Shown one piece after another: positions 9,479 to 17,553 of a DNA stretch of 64,000 bases. How positions within the stretch are numbered: the first letter of the stretch is position 1; each line of letters starts with the position of its first letter. The notes beneath the pieces were generated by a model. The model had not been told where the DNA came from, did no database searches, and was given only the letters and a program-made list of their open reading frames with translations. Origin of the DNA: AV40 sp038230255 (GTDB taxonomy: Bacteria > Verrucomicrobiota > Verrucomicrobiia > Chthoniobacterales > UBA10450); the NCBI GenBank assembly GCA_038230255.1, contig JBBRNP010000003.1, positions 124,001 to 188,000 of the forward strand, given 5' to 3'. The position numbers and the translations under genes are program-made.

Positions 9479-10474
9479 ATGAGCAAAACTATAAAGGCGA
9501 TTGTTTACGAAAGGCACGGAAATCCGGCGGAGGTTTTGCAGATTCAAACAGAGCCCTGGCCGCAGCCTACCGCAGATGAAGCCGTGGTCGCGATGCGCGC
9601 GGCGCCGATTAATCCAGCCGACATCAATGCGATCGAAGGAAAATATCCTGGTCGTCGCGAAGTGCCGGCGGTGCCTGGTTTCGAAGGCGCGGGCATCGTT
9701 GTCGAAATCGGCGCGAATGTGTCGACGATTGCCAAGGGCGCGCTCGTAATTTTACCGCACAACACTGGAACGTGGCGCGAAGCGCTCGCGGTCAAGGCGA
9801 GCGACCTGGTGGCGGTCCCGCCCGAAATCGAACCGGTGCACGCGGCGATGTTGAAGATCAATCCGATGACCGCGTGGCGCTTGCTTCATGATTATGTCGA
9901 TCTTGCGCGCGGTGATTGGTTGATTCAAAACGCGGCGAACTCGGCCGCCGGTCGGGCCGTGATTCAGATCGCACACGAGCTCGGATTGAAAACTGTAAAC
10001 GTGGTGCGGCGCGCGGAACTGATTGATGAATTACGGGCAGACGGCGGCGACGTTGTTTTGGTTGATAACGAAAAGCTGCGAGACGAAGTGAAAAATGCGA
10101 CCAGCGGCGCGCCGATCCGGCTCGGCTTGAATTCGGTCGGCGGAGACAGCGCCTTGCACCTGGCCAACTGTCTCGCATTTGGAGGAACGCTGGTCAGCTT
10201 CGGGGCGATGAGCATGCAGCCATTGAAGATCCCGACCGGCCTGCTTATTTTCAAAGACCTGCGGTTTCGTGGAATCTGGATCAATAAATGGTACGATGAC
10301 GCGACCATGCAGCAGCGAATGGAAGCGTTTAAACCCCTATTCGAGATGGCCAGGCGCGGTCTGTTAAAAACGAAAGTCGAGAAGGCATACTCGATCGATG
10401 AGGCGAAAGCCGCTGTGGCGCACGCTGCGCAACCCAAACGAAGCGGCAAAATTATTTTCGAATTCAGCGGGTGA
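9479..10474 (+). CDS. zinc-independent MDR-family 2-enoyl thioester reductase
   Basis: This 331-residue medium-chain dehydrogenase/reductase starts MSKTIKAIVYERHGNP. The substrate-domain block INPADINAIEGKYPG and the cofactor-domain block NAANSAAGRAVIQIAHELG are characteristic of the MECR/ETR1 branch. That branch reduces trans-2-enoyl-CoA or enoyl-ACP with NADPH. The structural and catalytic zinc ligands of true alcohol dehydrogenases are absent. A Trp-rich block (FRGIWINKWY) near residue 265 is also typical of enoyl reductases. It could act in fatty-acid synthesis or as a quinone/enone reductase. Its stop overlaps the GTG start of the following methyltransferase gene (GTGA). Confidence 0.82.
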   Translation: MSKTIKAIVYERHGNPAEVLQIQTEPWPQPTADEAVVAMRAAPINPADINAIEGKYPGRREVPAVPGFEGAGIVVEIGANVSTIAKGALVILPHNTGTWREALAVKASDLVAVPPEIEPVHAAMLKINPMTAWRLLHDYVDLARGDWLIQNAANSAAGRAVIQIAHELGLKTVNVVRRAELIDELRADGGDVVLVDNEKLRDEVKNATSGAPIRLGLNSVGGDSALHLANCLAFGGTLVSFGAMSMQPLKIPTGLLIFKDLRFRGIWINKWYDDATMQQRMEAFKPLFEMARRGLLKTKVEKAYSIDEAKAAVAHAAQPKRSGKIIFEFSG

Positions 10475-11352
10475 GAAAAGAACAGCCCAGTCGCACGGCA
10501 CTGCTTATTGCCGCCAGTTTGGTTCTTCTTCGCCAAGATCCCAAGTATTCGAATCTGATATCGGCGGTCTCGGAAAACTTCTGCCTGCGCGCGCTCGAGT
10601 TGCATTCTTGGACAGCGCGTTTGTTTTCGAAGCTTGCGAGGCAGCGCTGGTTTCGAACAATGGCGAAATTAGTTGAGCGAAGCACTACCCCGGGAATTCT
10701 GGCGCATTACGCGCTCCGAAAGAAATGTATCGCGAAACTAGCCCGGGACGCGCTTGGCAAAGGTGCTAACCAGATCGTGATATTGGGGGCCGGACTCGAT
10801 GCGTTGAGTCTTGAATTGCATCAGGAATCTCTCGCAGCGCGATTTTGGGAGATAGACCATCCCGCAACACAGAACTACAAATTGCGTGTGGTTGCTAGTT
10901 TCGATAGCAATGGAATTCACTTTCTCCCAAATGATTTCAGCCGCGGCGATTTCAATCAAAGCGCGCTGATCGCGACCGGCTTTGACTCAACTCAACGGAC
11001 ATTTTGGGTAGCCGAAGGCCTGTTGATGTATCTCCCGGCCTCAAGCGTGTCTGCATTGATGGCATCATTAAGAACGTTGAGCAGCGCCGGAAGTCAGTTT
11101 GCATTTACATTTATGGAAAGCGAGGCCGACGGCCGAATTCGTTTCCATCAACAGACAAGAGCCGTGGATTGGTGGCTGCGCGCGCGCGGTGAGCCGTTCG
11201 TTTGGGGCGCAAAGCGAACCGAACTTGTCGATTTTATAAAGCCATGGCGAGTCGTACAGTTTTTCGATGACAGAAATTTGCGCGCGCTTGAAACAAGATT
11301 GAGCGATGAACGTCTCGCTAGAGGCGAAGTCATTTGCCTGGCGGAAGCTTAA
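10471..11352 (+). CDS. class I SAM-dependent methyltransferase (leucine carboxyl methyltransferase-like)
   Basis: This 293-residue protein starts at a GTG overlapping the previous stop. The SAM-binding block VILGAGLDALSLEL and the acidic WEIDHPATQNYK match the LCMT/PPM1-like group of putative methyltransferases. AEGLLMYLP is the post-motif strand common to that group. It methylates an unknown small molecule or carboxylate. It is translationally coupled to the enoyl reductase, so the pair may modify the same lipid or polyketide-like substrate (inference). Members of this group are often found in secondary metabolism, but no synthase genes are nearby. Confidence 0.75.
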   Translation: MRKEQPSRTALLIAASLVLLRQDPKYSNLISAVSENFCLRALELHSWTARLFSKLARQRWFRTMAKLVERSTTPGILAHYALRKKCIAKLARDALGKGANQIVILGAGLDALSLELHQESLAARFWEIDHPATQNYKLRVVASFDSNGIHFLPNDFSRGDFNQSALIATGFDSTQRTFWVAEGLLMYLPASSVSALMASLRTLSSAGSQFAFTFMESEADGRIRFHQQTRAVDWWLRARGEPFVWGAKRTELVDFIKPWRVVQFFDDRNLRALETRLSDERLARGEVICLAEA

Positions 11353-11366
11353 ACAATGAGCCCGAC

Positions 11367-12830
11367 ATGCTAACCCGACGGCATTTTATACGCACTGCCG
11401 CGCTCGCTACCTTGGCGCCGCACCTCTTTGCCGAGCGCGAGAAAGAGATCTGGGTCAACGATGTTCATTCGCAACTGAATCGGACTCGCGTTCGTGAGTT
11501 GCTCCAACCACGAAGCATCGACGAGCTCGCGCAAATCGTGCGTTCGGCCGCGCGAAAGGCTTTGTCGATCTCGGTCTCTGGTTGCCGGCATTCGATGGGC
11601 GGCCAACAGTTTGCGACCGACAGCCTTTGCATCGACACCCGTTCGATTGCACGCGTGGTTTCGTTCGATCAGGAACGGGGATTAATCGAGGCAGAAGCGG
11701 GTATCCAATGGCCGGAATTGATTCGCGGTTATCTGGAAGCGCAGCATGACAGCGCAAAGCAATGGGGCATCGCGCAAAAACAAACGGGTGCCGACACCTT
11801 CACACTCGGCGGAAGCTTGTCTTCGAACGTGCATGGGCGTGGGCTGAAAATGAAGCCACTAATTTCGAACATCGAAGCGTTCACGCTAATCAACGCCGAG
11901 GGAAAGTTAATTCGCTGCTCGCGCAACGAGAACAGCGAACTGTTTCAACTCGCAATCGGCGGTTACGGACTGTTCGGATTGATCGGAAGCGTAACGCTTC
12001 GGCTCGTTCCGCGGCAAAAATTGCGCCGCGTGGTTGAGATCATTCCGGCGGAAACGTTGACCAAGAAATTCGAAGAGCGTATTGCAGAGAATTTTCTGTA
12101 CGGCGACTTTCAATTTTCGATTGATGAAAAGTCGCCGGATTTTTTACAGGCCGGTGTTTTCTCTTGTTATCAAGCCTTTACCAGTAGCGAGCCCATAGCA
12201 GCGGAGAAAAAACTGCGCAATGACGATTGGCTCGATTTGTTGCGCTTGGCTTATACCGACCGGAGCAAAGCTTTCGCACGCTATGCCAATTATTATTTAT
12301 CCACAAACGGCCAGACGTATTGGTCGGACACGGATCAGCTCAGCGCATATTTACCGAACTACGCGCAGAAGCTGCGGGAGCAAATTGGAGGTGAGGAATC
12401 CAGCCTGGTGATCACCGAAATTTATGTTCCACGCGCAAGACTGGCGGACTTTCTTGCGCAAGCGGCAGAATTGCTGCGCTCGAATCGAACCCTTGTGGTC
12501 TACGGCACGGTGCGGTTAATCGAAAAGGATGACGAGAGCTTTCTGGCTTGGGCAAAGCAGCCGTACGCCTGTATTATTTTCAATCTGCTCACAGTGCACA
12601 CGAGCGCGGGGATTGAACAATCGGCTAATTCCTTCCGAGGTCTGATCGATCTCGCGATAGCACGCGGCGGAAGTTATTACCTCACCTACCATCGGTTCGC
12701 GAAACGTGAGCAAGTCCTCAGTTGCTATCCCCAGTTTGCGAAATTCCTGGAGTTGAAGAGAACATACGACCCAACGGAACGCTTTCAGAGCGACTGGTAT
12801 CGACACTGTCGCCAGTTGTTTGCTACTTGA
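11367..12830 (+). CDS. FAD-binding (PCMH-type) oxidoreductase, sugar-lactone-oxidase-like, exported
   Basis: This has 487 residues from the ATG at 11367. The N-terminus (MLTRRHFIRTAALATLAP) looks like a twin-arginine export signal: two Arg, a hydrophobic stretch and no Lys-rich tail. The FAD domain carries VSGCRHSMGGQQF, the diphosphate-binding block of the vanillyl-alcohol-oxidase fold, then TFTLGGSLSSNVHGRG. This arrangement fits gulonolactone/arabinonolactone oxidases and DprE1-like enzymes. TAT export fits a protein that folds with its flavin before crossing the membrane. The substrate is unknown. Earlier in-frame start codons (back to 11334) overlap the methyltransferase and would bury the signal, so I reject them. 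Confidence 0.75.
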   Translation: MLTRRHFIRTAALATLAPHLFAEREKEIWVNDVHSQLNRTRVRELLQPRSIDELAQIVRSAARKALSISVSGCRHSMGGQQFATDSLCIDTRSIARVVSFDQERGLIEAEAGIQWPELIRGYLEAQHDSAKQWGIAQKQTGADTFTLGGSLSSNVHGRGLKMKPLISNIEAFTLINAEGKLIRCSRNENSELFQLAIGGYGLFGLIGSVTLRLVPRQKLRRVVEIIPAETLTKKFEERIAENFLYGDFQFSIDEKSPDFLQAGVFSCYQAFTSSEPIAAEKKLRNDDWLDLLRLAYTDRSKAFARYANYYLSTNGQTYWSDTDQLSAYLPNYAQKLREQIGGEESSLVITEIYVPRARLADFLAQAAELLRSNRTLVVYGTVRLIEKDDESFLAWAKQPYACIIFNLLTVHTSAGIEQSANSFRGLIDLAIARGGSYYLTYHRFAKREQVLSCYPQFAKFLELKRTYDPTERFQSDWYRHCRQLFAT

Positions 12831-12837
12831 GACGATC

Positions 12838-14001
12838 GTGACCGTAATTGTTGTCGGTGCAGGGATTAACGGGGTTACTTCCGCGATAGAATTAAGAAAA
12901 CGCGGACATAAAGTCGTCCTGGTCGATCCTGGTCCCCTGCCCCATCCGTTGGCAGCTTCGACCGACATCAGCAAGGCGGTCCGCGCGGCTTACGGGCCGG
13001 ATGAGGATTACACGGCGCTCGCCGAGCGGTGTATCGAACTTTGGCAAAAGTGGAACGCCGAGCTCGGGATTGAGCTGTATCACGAAATCGGCGTTTTGTT
13101 TGTTTGCCAGAAGCCGATGCAGCCGGGCGACTTTGAATACGAAAGCTGCCGGGTCTTGGAGAAACACGGACATCGGTTCGAAAGATTCGATTCATACACA
13201 TTTCATCAGCGTTTTCCGGCGTTTGATCCGGACCGATTTCAGGACGGCTTCTTCGATCCCGACGCCGGCTATGTCGAAAGCGGGCGCGTTGTTGCGACAC
13301 TGATCGAACACGCCAAGTCGCGGGGCATCGAATTGCGTCAGGGAAAATTCACTGGCCTGCATGAGAGCGATGGTCGGGTTGAAGGCGTTGTGCTGGAAGA
13401 TGGCCATCGAATCAGCGGAGACGTGGTCGTCATGGCGGCGGGCGCGTGGACGCCGCATCTGCTTCCGTTCACGAAACAATTTCTGCGTTCGACCGCGCAC
13501 CCCGTTTTTCATTTGCGGCCGAAGCAGCCGAATTTTTTCCTGGCGGAGCGTTTTCCATTCTTTGGCGCGGATATTTCAACAACCGGCTATTACGGTTTCC
13601 CGCTGAATCAGGGCGTGGTCAAAATTGCGAATCATGGGCCCGGCCGTGAGATGTCTCCGGATTCTGACAAACGCGTGGTCACACGCGAAGACGAGAACGA
13701 TCTGCGCAAATTTCTAAGATCGACAATCCCCGCGCTGGTCGACGCGCCAATCGTTTACACGCGCGTCTGCATGTATTGCGACACGAATGACGGAGATTTC
13801 TGGATCGCGCCGGACCCGGACCGACCGAATTTGACGATTGCAACGGGAGATTGCGGGCACGGATTTAAATTCGCGCCGGTATTAGGCGAACTGATCGCGG
13901 ACGCGGTCGAAGGAAAAGCGAATCCGCTTTTGCAAAAGTTTCGCTGGCGACCGGAAATAAAATCCGGAGCGACCAAAGAAGCCGCGCGATCCGTGGGCTA
14001 G
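12838..14001 (+). CDS. FAD-dependent amine oxidase, monomeric sarcosine oxidase / DAO family
   Basis: This has 387 residues from a GTG at 12838, eight bases after the previous stop. The N-terminal dinucleotide-binding loop is VIVVGAGINGVTSAIEL. CMYCDTNDGDFWI near residue 310 aligns with the block in monomeric sarcosine oxidase and N-methyltryptophan oxidase whose Cys holds FAD covalently. GDCGHGFKFAPVLGEL is the family's C-terminal flavin-contact block. It oxidises a secondary or N-methyl amine with O2. The substrate is inferred only at family level. It follows the exported flavoprotein closely and is probably co-transcribed. An 88-bp palindromic repeat begins two bases after its stop. Confidence 0.82.
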   Translation: MTVIVVGAGINGVTSAIELRKRGHKVVLVDPGPLPHPLAASTDISKAVRAAYGPDEDYTALAERCIELWQKWNAELGIELYHEIGVLFVCQKPMQPGDFEYESCRVLEKHGHRFERFDSYTFHQRFPAFDPDRFQDGFFDPDAGYVESGRVVATLIEHAKSRGIELRQGKFTGLHESDGRVEGVVLEDGHRISGDVVVMAAGAWTPHLLPFTKQFLRSTAHPVFHLRPKQPNFFLAERFPFFGADISTTGYYGFPLNQGVVKIANHGPGREMSPDSDKRVVTREDENDLRKFLRSTIPALVDAPIVYTRVCMYCDTNDGDFWIAPDPDRPNLTIATGDCGHGFKFAPVLGELIADAVEGKANPLLQKFRWRPEIKSGATKEAARSVG

Positions 14002-14002
14002 A

Positions 14003-14090
14003 GGTGGAACGCGTTCTCCGAACGCGTTGTTAAAATAATCGCGCCTTCGGCGCCAAATATTGGCATCGCGTTGGAACAACGCGATCCACC
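14003..14090. repeat. 88-bp palindromic element, family A copy 1
   Basis: It is bounded by GGTGGA and TCCACC. Hairpin 1 has arms ACGCGTT/AACGCGT with loop CTCCG, and hairpin 2 has arms CGCGTT/AACGCG with loop GGAAC. Between them lies an A/T-rich core around GCGCC...GGCGCC. It fills the gap between two convergent genes, where it may also end transcription. Confidence 0.75.
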
Positions 14091-14097
14091 CAAAAGA

Positions 14098-14568
14098 TCA
14101 CTCCTTGTTCGCCGGCTCTTTTTTTGGCTGGCGTTTGAGCAGCGTGATCTGCTTGATCCGCGCGGAGTCGGAAGGACTCCAGGTCGCGATGTCGGGATCG
14201 TCCTTGAAGGCGTTGTGAACGATGCGGCGCTCGTAGGAATTCATCGGCTCAAGCTGGAGCGATCGGCCGGTGGCACGCACCCGTTCGGCCAACGTGCGCA
14301 CGCGCTGCACGATCCGGTCTTCGCGCATCGAGCGATACAATTCGCAATCGACGACAACTTTCGGCGCGTCCTTGTCTTTCGTTTGCATGAGCCGGTTGAG
14401 CAAGAACTGGAGCGCTTCGAGCGTTTCGCCATCGCGTCCAATCAGGCGATCGCTTTCTTCGGTGTAAATTTGCAGGACCAGATTGCCCGCCTCGTTCTGC
14501 GTTTCTTCGATCTGCACGACGAAGCCGAGATAGCCCAGAATGGTGTCGAGTAATTCTTTCGGCGTCAT
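14098..14568 (-). CDS. jag: Jag / KhpB-like KH-R3H RNA-binding protein
   Basis: At 156 residues, this has a KH domain with the GxxG loop in LIGRDGETLEALQFL (about residues 40-60). It is followed by an R3H domain (about 95-150) with the Arg-x3-His signature in SYERRIVHNAF. The N-terminal Jag-N domain of Firmicutes is missing, which is usual outside that phylum. Jag/KhpB proteins bind RNA and, with KhpA, affect cell division and membrane-protein expression. The start overlaps the stop of yidC by four bases, reproducing the classical yidC-jag operon. The C-terminal tail is Lys-rich. Confidence 0.9.
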   Translation of the reverse strand: MTPKELLDTILGYLGFVVQIEETQNEAGNLVLQIYTEESDRLIGRDGETLEALQFLLNRLMQTKDKDAPKVVVDCELYRSMREDRIVQRVRTLAERVRATGRSLQLEPMNSYERRIVHNAFKDDPDIATWSPSDSARIKQITLLKRQPKKEPANKE

Positions 14569-16283
14569 TTTCGTTTTCCGGCCGACACACGCTTTTCGAG
14601 CGTCGGCAGCGGTTGTCGTTTGTTATAATAAAATTGCAAGATGCTGAAAAGGTTTTGCGCGGTGTAATACAATGCCAAAGCCGCGGCAAAATTGTAGCAG
14701 ATAAACAAGAAGATCAGCGGTGTGAACATCATCACCCGCCGCTGGGTGGCGTCGCCGGTCTTGGGTGTCATCGCCATCAGCCAGATCTGGGTCGCGGCCA
14801 TGCAAAGGGGAATGATGTTGATGGGCCACCCGATCCCGGGCAGATAGGCCACGGTGTCGGGTTGAGACAAATCGTGCACCCACAAAAACGGCGAGTTTCG
14901 CAGTTCCACCGCCTGCCCCAGCATCTTGAACAATCCGAAGAAAATCGGAATCTGAATCATCATCGGCAGACAGCCCCCGACCGGATTGATCCCGTAATCC
15001 TTGTAGAGCTTCATCACTTCCTGGTTCATCCGGGTCGGATCGTCTTTGTATTTTTCGCGCAGCTCCTGAATTTTTGGATTGAGCAGCGACATCCGCCGCA
15101 TCGAGCGGTTGGCTTTGTCCTGCAACGGCCAAAGCACGATCTTGATAATGGCGGTCAACGCGAGAATCGACCAGCCGTAGGAACCGATGAAACCGTGGAG
15201 CCAGTTGAGAAAGTTGAGCAAAAACTGGCTGACAATTTTGAAGATCCCCAAATCCATGATCTCGGCTTCGTAGTGATCGAGCCGGGCCAGGCGATGATAA
15301 ATTTTCGGTCCGGCCCAAATCTCAAACTTCGCGCTGTAGGTTTGGCCGGGCGGCAATTGAAAACCGGGCATGCGCAAAGCGCCCGAAAGTCCGTAGGTTT
15401 TTTGTTCCGGGGAAATATCGAATCGCCGGCCCCAAACACCGTTGGCTTTTGCGGTCAATGGCGCAATCAGGGTGGTGAAAAATTGATCGCTAACTGCGGC
15501 CCAATCGGCATTCGCGAGATCCTGTTGGTAAAAAGGCTGCGCCGCGCGCTGGCCGACGCCGAGAAACCCGCCGCCGCCTCCGAACCAGCCGACATCGACT
15601 CCCTTGGCCTTGCCGTCGACGCACCAAACGAGGCGGGTGTAGTACGAATAATCTTGGGGATGCATCGGCGCCGCTGACCCGAGCGCAACGAAGTAACCAG
15701 GATTTGTGTAAGGCCCGGCGCCGGTGTTCACAAGATCAACATCCATCTCCGCCAGAAAGTTGTCTTTCTTCTCCTTGCTCGGCGGAAAGAAAAACTTCTT
15801 TCGAAGGGTGACGTTGTCGGCGCTGCGCTCACATTTGATCCCGCCATCCGCTTCCCGGTTCAACGCGAACTCTTCTATTTTGGGCGCGTTCGGTTGTTCG
15901 ATGATCGCGCCAATCGGCAACTGCTCTTTTGAATTGAGGACGACACGGTCGTTGCCCTGAGCGATGTGATTGAGCAAAACCGCTTCCCGAATACCGCCGC
16001 CGCGATTCGTTAGGCGAAGTTCGACGTCGTCATTTCGGAGAGTCTCGTTTTTCTCGGCGAAGGCCGGAGTTGCTTCCGTTGCCGGACTCGCAGTCGGAGC
16101 AGGAGCGGGCGAAGACGAAGCTAAAGGAACTGGCGACGCGCTAGTCCCCGCGAGAGGCGTTGGCGTCGGAGCCAAAGCCGATGGCGCAGAATGCGGTCGC
16201 GGCGCTTGTTTGGCGATCCACCATTCCCACGCCACCAATCCGGTGACGCAAAGTATAACGGCAATCCACGCAGTTCGATCCAT
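14565..16283 (-). CDS. yidC: membrane protein insertase YidC (Oxa1 family)
   Basis: At 572 residues this is the long, Gram-negative type. The first membrane segment is at residues 5-22, followed by a Pro/Ala/Ser-rich linker and a large periplasmic P1 beta-domain (about 75-340). The five-segment Oxa1 core follows (about 350-555). Core signs are the amphipathic region and cytoplasmic hairpin (MSLLNPKIQELREKYKDD) and GGCLPMMIQIPIFFGLF. YidC inserts and folds inner-membrane proteins alone or with SecYEG. The operon order rnpA-yidD-yidC-jag is standard. The C-terminal tail is short and basic. Confidence 0.95.
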   Translation of the reverse strand: MDRTAWIAVILCVTGLVAWEWWIAKQAPRPHSAPSALAPTPTPLAGTSASPVPLASSSPAPAPTASPATEATPAFAEKNETLRNDDVELRLTNRGGGIREAVLLNHIAQGNDRVVLNSKEQLPIGAIIEQPNAPKIEEFALNREADGGIKCERSADNVTLRKKFFFPPSKEKKDNFLAEMDVDLVNTGAGPYTNPGYFVALGSAAPMHPQDYSYYTRLVWCVDGKAKGVDVGWFGGGGGFLGVGQRAAQPFYQQDLANADWAAVSDQFFTTLIAPLTAKANGVWGRRFDISPEQKTYGLSGALRMPGFQLPPGQTYSAKFEIWAGPKIYHRLARLDHYEAEIMDLGIFKIVSQFLLNFLNWLHGFIGSYGWSILALTAIIKIVLWPLQDKANRSMRRMSLLNPKIQELREKYKDDPTRMNQEVMKLYKDYGINPVGGCLPMMIQIPIFFGLFKMLGQAVELRNSPFLWVHDLSQPDTVAYLPGIGWPINIIPLCMAATQIWLMAMTPKTGDATQRRVMMFTPLIFLFICYNFAAALALYYTAQNLFSILQFYYNKRQPLPTLEKRVSAGKRK

Positions 16284-16300
16284 AAAATTGGGAGCGCCAG

Positions 16301-16573
16301 CTATTCACAGACCAGCGATTTGCTGACATTTCGAGCGCAAATTTCTTTCGGGACCGGATCGTGTCCGCAACCGCCCCAGGGCTGACAGCGCGCGAGCCGT
16401 TTCAAACCGAGCCAGCCGCCACGCCCAAGGCCGTGCTGCTCTACCGCTTCCAAAAAATAACGCGAGCAAGTGGGTTCAAATCGACAACCAGACCCGGGAC
16501 CACCAAGCGCCGAGAGCAACGGCGAAATCGTCCATTGGTAAAAGTGAATCAAAGCCCGGAGAATTTTCAGCAT
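16301..16573 (-). CDS. yidD: membrane protein insertion efficiency factor YidD
   Basis: It has 90 residues from the ATG at 16573; an upstream in-frame start at 16615 lies inside rnpA and is rejected. The amphipathic N-terminus (MLKILRALIHFYQWTISPL) and the conserved Cys-rich block GSGCRFEPTCSRYFLEAV identify YidD. It is a small membrane-attached protein that promotes YidC-dependent insertion. It overlaps the 3' end of rnpA by seven bases and lies 17 bases upstream of yidC, as in most bacteria. Confidence 0.93.
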   Translation of the reverse strand: MLKILRALIHFYQWTISPLLSALGGPGSGCRFEPTCSRYFLEAVEQHGLGRGGWLGLKRLARCQPWGGCGHDPVPKEICARNVSKSLVCE

Positions 16574-16935
16574 GAAGCCGCTAAAATAGAAGCGCGCTCG
16601 GCCAGACGCAACCATTCAACTTCCAGTTGCTGATAGCTTGCGCGGGCGGCATTCGCGCGCGCGATCGTTACAATCCATGCCCCGTCAACGATCTCGCGTT
16701 GATGCTTGCGAACAATTTCGCGCAGACGACGCCGAACGCGATTTCGCACGACCGCGCGCCCGAGCGCGCGCGAGGTGACGAAGCCAGCGCGAAAACGGAT
16801 TGCGTCGGTCGCCGGAACGATGCCAAGCACCATTAACTGGCCGCGATAAACCTGGCCCTTCTTCTTTACGTGGTCGAATTCCGCGGATTGAGTCAGGCGG
16901 CGACTTTTAGGAAAAGTGAAACCCTTTTCCGGCAT
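16567..16935 (-). CDS. rnpA: ribonuclease P protein component
   Basis: It has 122 residues from the ATG at 16935; a TTG three codons earlier abuts a repeat and is less likely. The family signature RNRVRRRLREIVR is present near residues 55-67, preceded by FTFPKSRRLTQSAEF, the start of the tRNA-leader-binding cleft. It binds RNase P RNA and helps process tRNA 5' ends. The gene normally follows rpmH, but rpmH is absent here. Upstream of rnpA there is only a palindromic element and a terminator belonging to another gene, so rnpA must have its own promoter in or beyond the repeat. Confidence 0.92.
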   Translation of the reverse strand: MPEKGFTFPKSRRLTQSAEFDHVKKKGQVYRGQLMVLGIVPATDAIRFRAGFVTSRALGRAVVRNRVRRRLREIVRKHQREIVDGAWIVTIARANAARASYQQLEVEWLRLAERASILAASC

Positions 16936-16944
16936 ACCAGTCAA

Positions 16945-17012
16945 TTGTAGCTGCCGCCGTCCCTGGCGGCAGGTTTAATTAGAACTGCCGATGGGGACAT
17001 CGGCAGCTACAA
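16945..17012. repeat. 68-bp palindromic element, family B copy 1
   Basis: Outer arms TTGTAGCTGCCG / CGGCAGCTACAA enclose two hairpins, CTGCCGCC...GGCGGCAG and CTGCCGATG...CATCGGCAG. It ends ten bases upstream of the rnpA start codon, where the rnpA promoter or leader would be expected. It lies in the reverse orientation to the copy at 39744. Confidence 0.75.
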
Positions 17013-17067
17013 CGCGTCAGTGGTGAGATCCGACTCCGCCCGGAATGATAATCAGCGGTACAGCAAA

Positions 17068-17099
17068 AGTCTTTCGCCCCGCATACGGGGCGAAAGACT
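17068..17099 (-). terminator. strong hairpin terminator of the lipoprotein gene
   Basis: This is a perfect 14-bp stem (AGTCTTTCGCCCCG) with a four-base loop CATA. It sits 24 bases downstream of the minus-strand lipoprotein stop. In the minus direction the stem is followed by TTTTGCTG, a short T tract. Confidence 0.8.
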
Positions 17100-17123
17100 C
17101 CGCAAATGATTGGATGTAATGGT

Positions 17124-17315
17124 CTACGGAGAAGGAGACGTATTGACGTTGATGTCCGTCTTGCTCTCCGTCTTTGTCGAAGTAGCCGGCGACGGATTTA
17201 CAACTGTGGTGTTGCTTTCCTTTTTCTCGCCGGGCGGGTTCGTTACGGTTGTTTCCTTTTGCTCACAAGCCGCGAGAAGCGCGGCACCAATGAAGAGGCA
17301 GATGTATTTGTTCAT
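17124..17315 (-). CDS. tiny Thr/Ser-rich lipoprotein
   Basis: This 63-residue protein has a lipoprotein signal (MNKYICLFIGAALLAACEQK). The lipobox LAAC is at residues 14-17, and the mature part is only about 47 residues of Thr, Ser, Asn, Lys and Pro. It is a close paralogue in design of the next gene upstream (same LLAACEQK), which suggests tandem duplication. A third protein of the same style lies at 47214. With Glu after the Cys, outer-membrane sorting is expected by the usual Asp+2 rule (inference). The role is unknown; similar small lipoproteins act as envelope stress or peptidoglycan-associated factors, but nothing here proves it. Confidence 0.75.
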   Translation of the reverse strand: MNKYICLFIGAALLAACEQKETTVTNPPGEKKESNTTVVNPSPATSTKTESKTDINVNTSPSP

Positions 17316-17348
17316 GTGTGTATTAGACGGATTTGGATGTTAATTTAT

Positions 17349-17495
17349 TTAAGGTGTCGGTGAAGGACTCGTAGTTGTGGTCGTGCTGGTAGCCGCTTCG
17401 GGGGAAGCGTTTGCCGCCGGAGCGGCCGTTTCAGTTTTCTGTTCGCACGCTGCGAGAAGCGCGACACCGGCCAGGATGCAAAGGTATTTCTTCAT
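17349..17495 (-). CDS. tiny Thr-rich lipoprotein, paralogue of its neighbour
   Basis: It has 48 residues from the ATG at 17495 (MKKYLCILAGVALLAACEQK). An in-frame extension to 17570 lacks signal-peptide character and is rejected. The lipobox LAAC is followed by an Ala/Thr/Pro tail ending in a run of Thr. The signal and the first mature residues are nearly identical to the downstream lipoprotein, while the tails differ. This is what a recent tandem duplication with drifting low-complexity tails would give. It shares the hairpin terminator at 17068 with its partner, because no terminator lies between them. Confidence 0.7.
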   Translation of the reverse strand: MKKYLCILAGVALLAACEQKTETAAPAANASPEAATSTTTTTSPSPTP

Positions 17496-17553
17496 AATAT
17501 GGAACGTTCGGTCAATTGGTGATCGCAGCAAGAACGCATTTCGGCTGTGCCAT

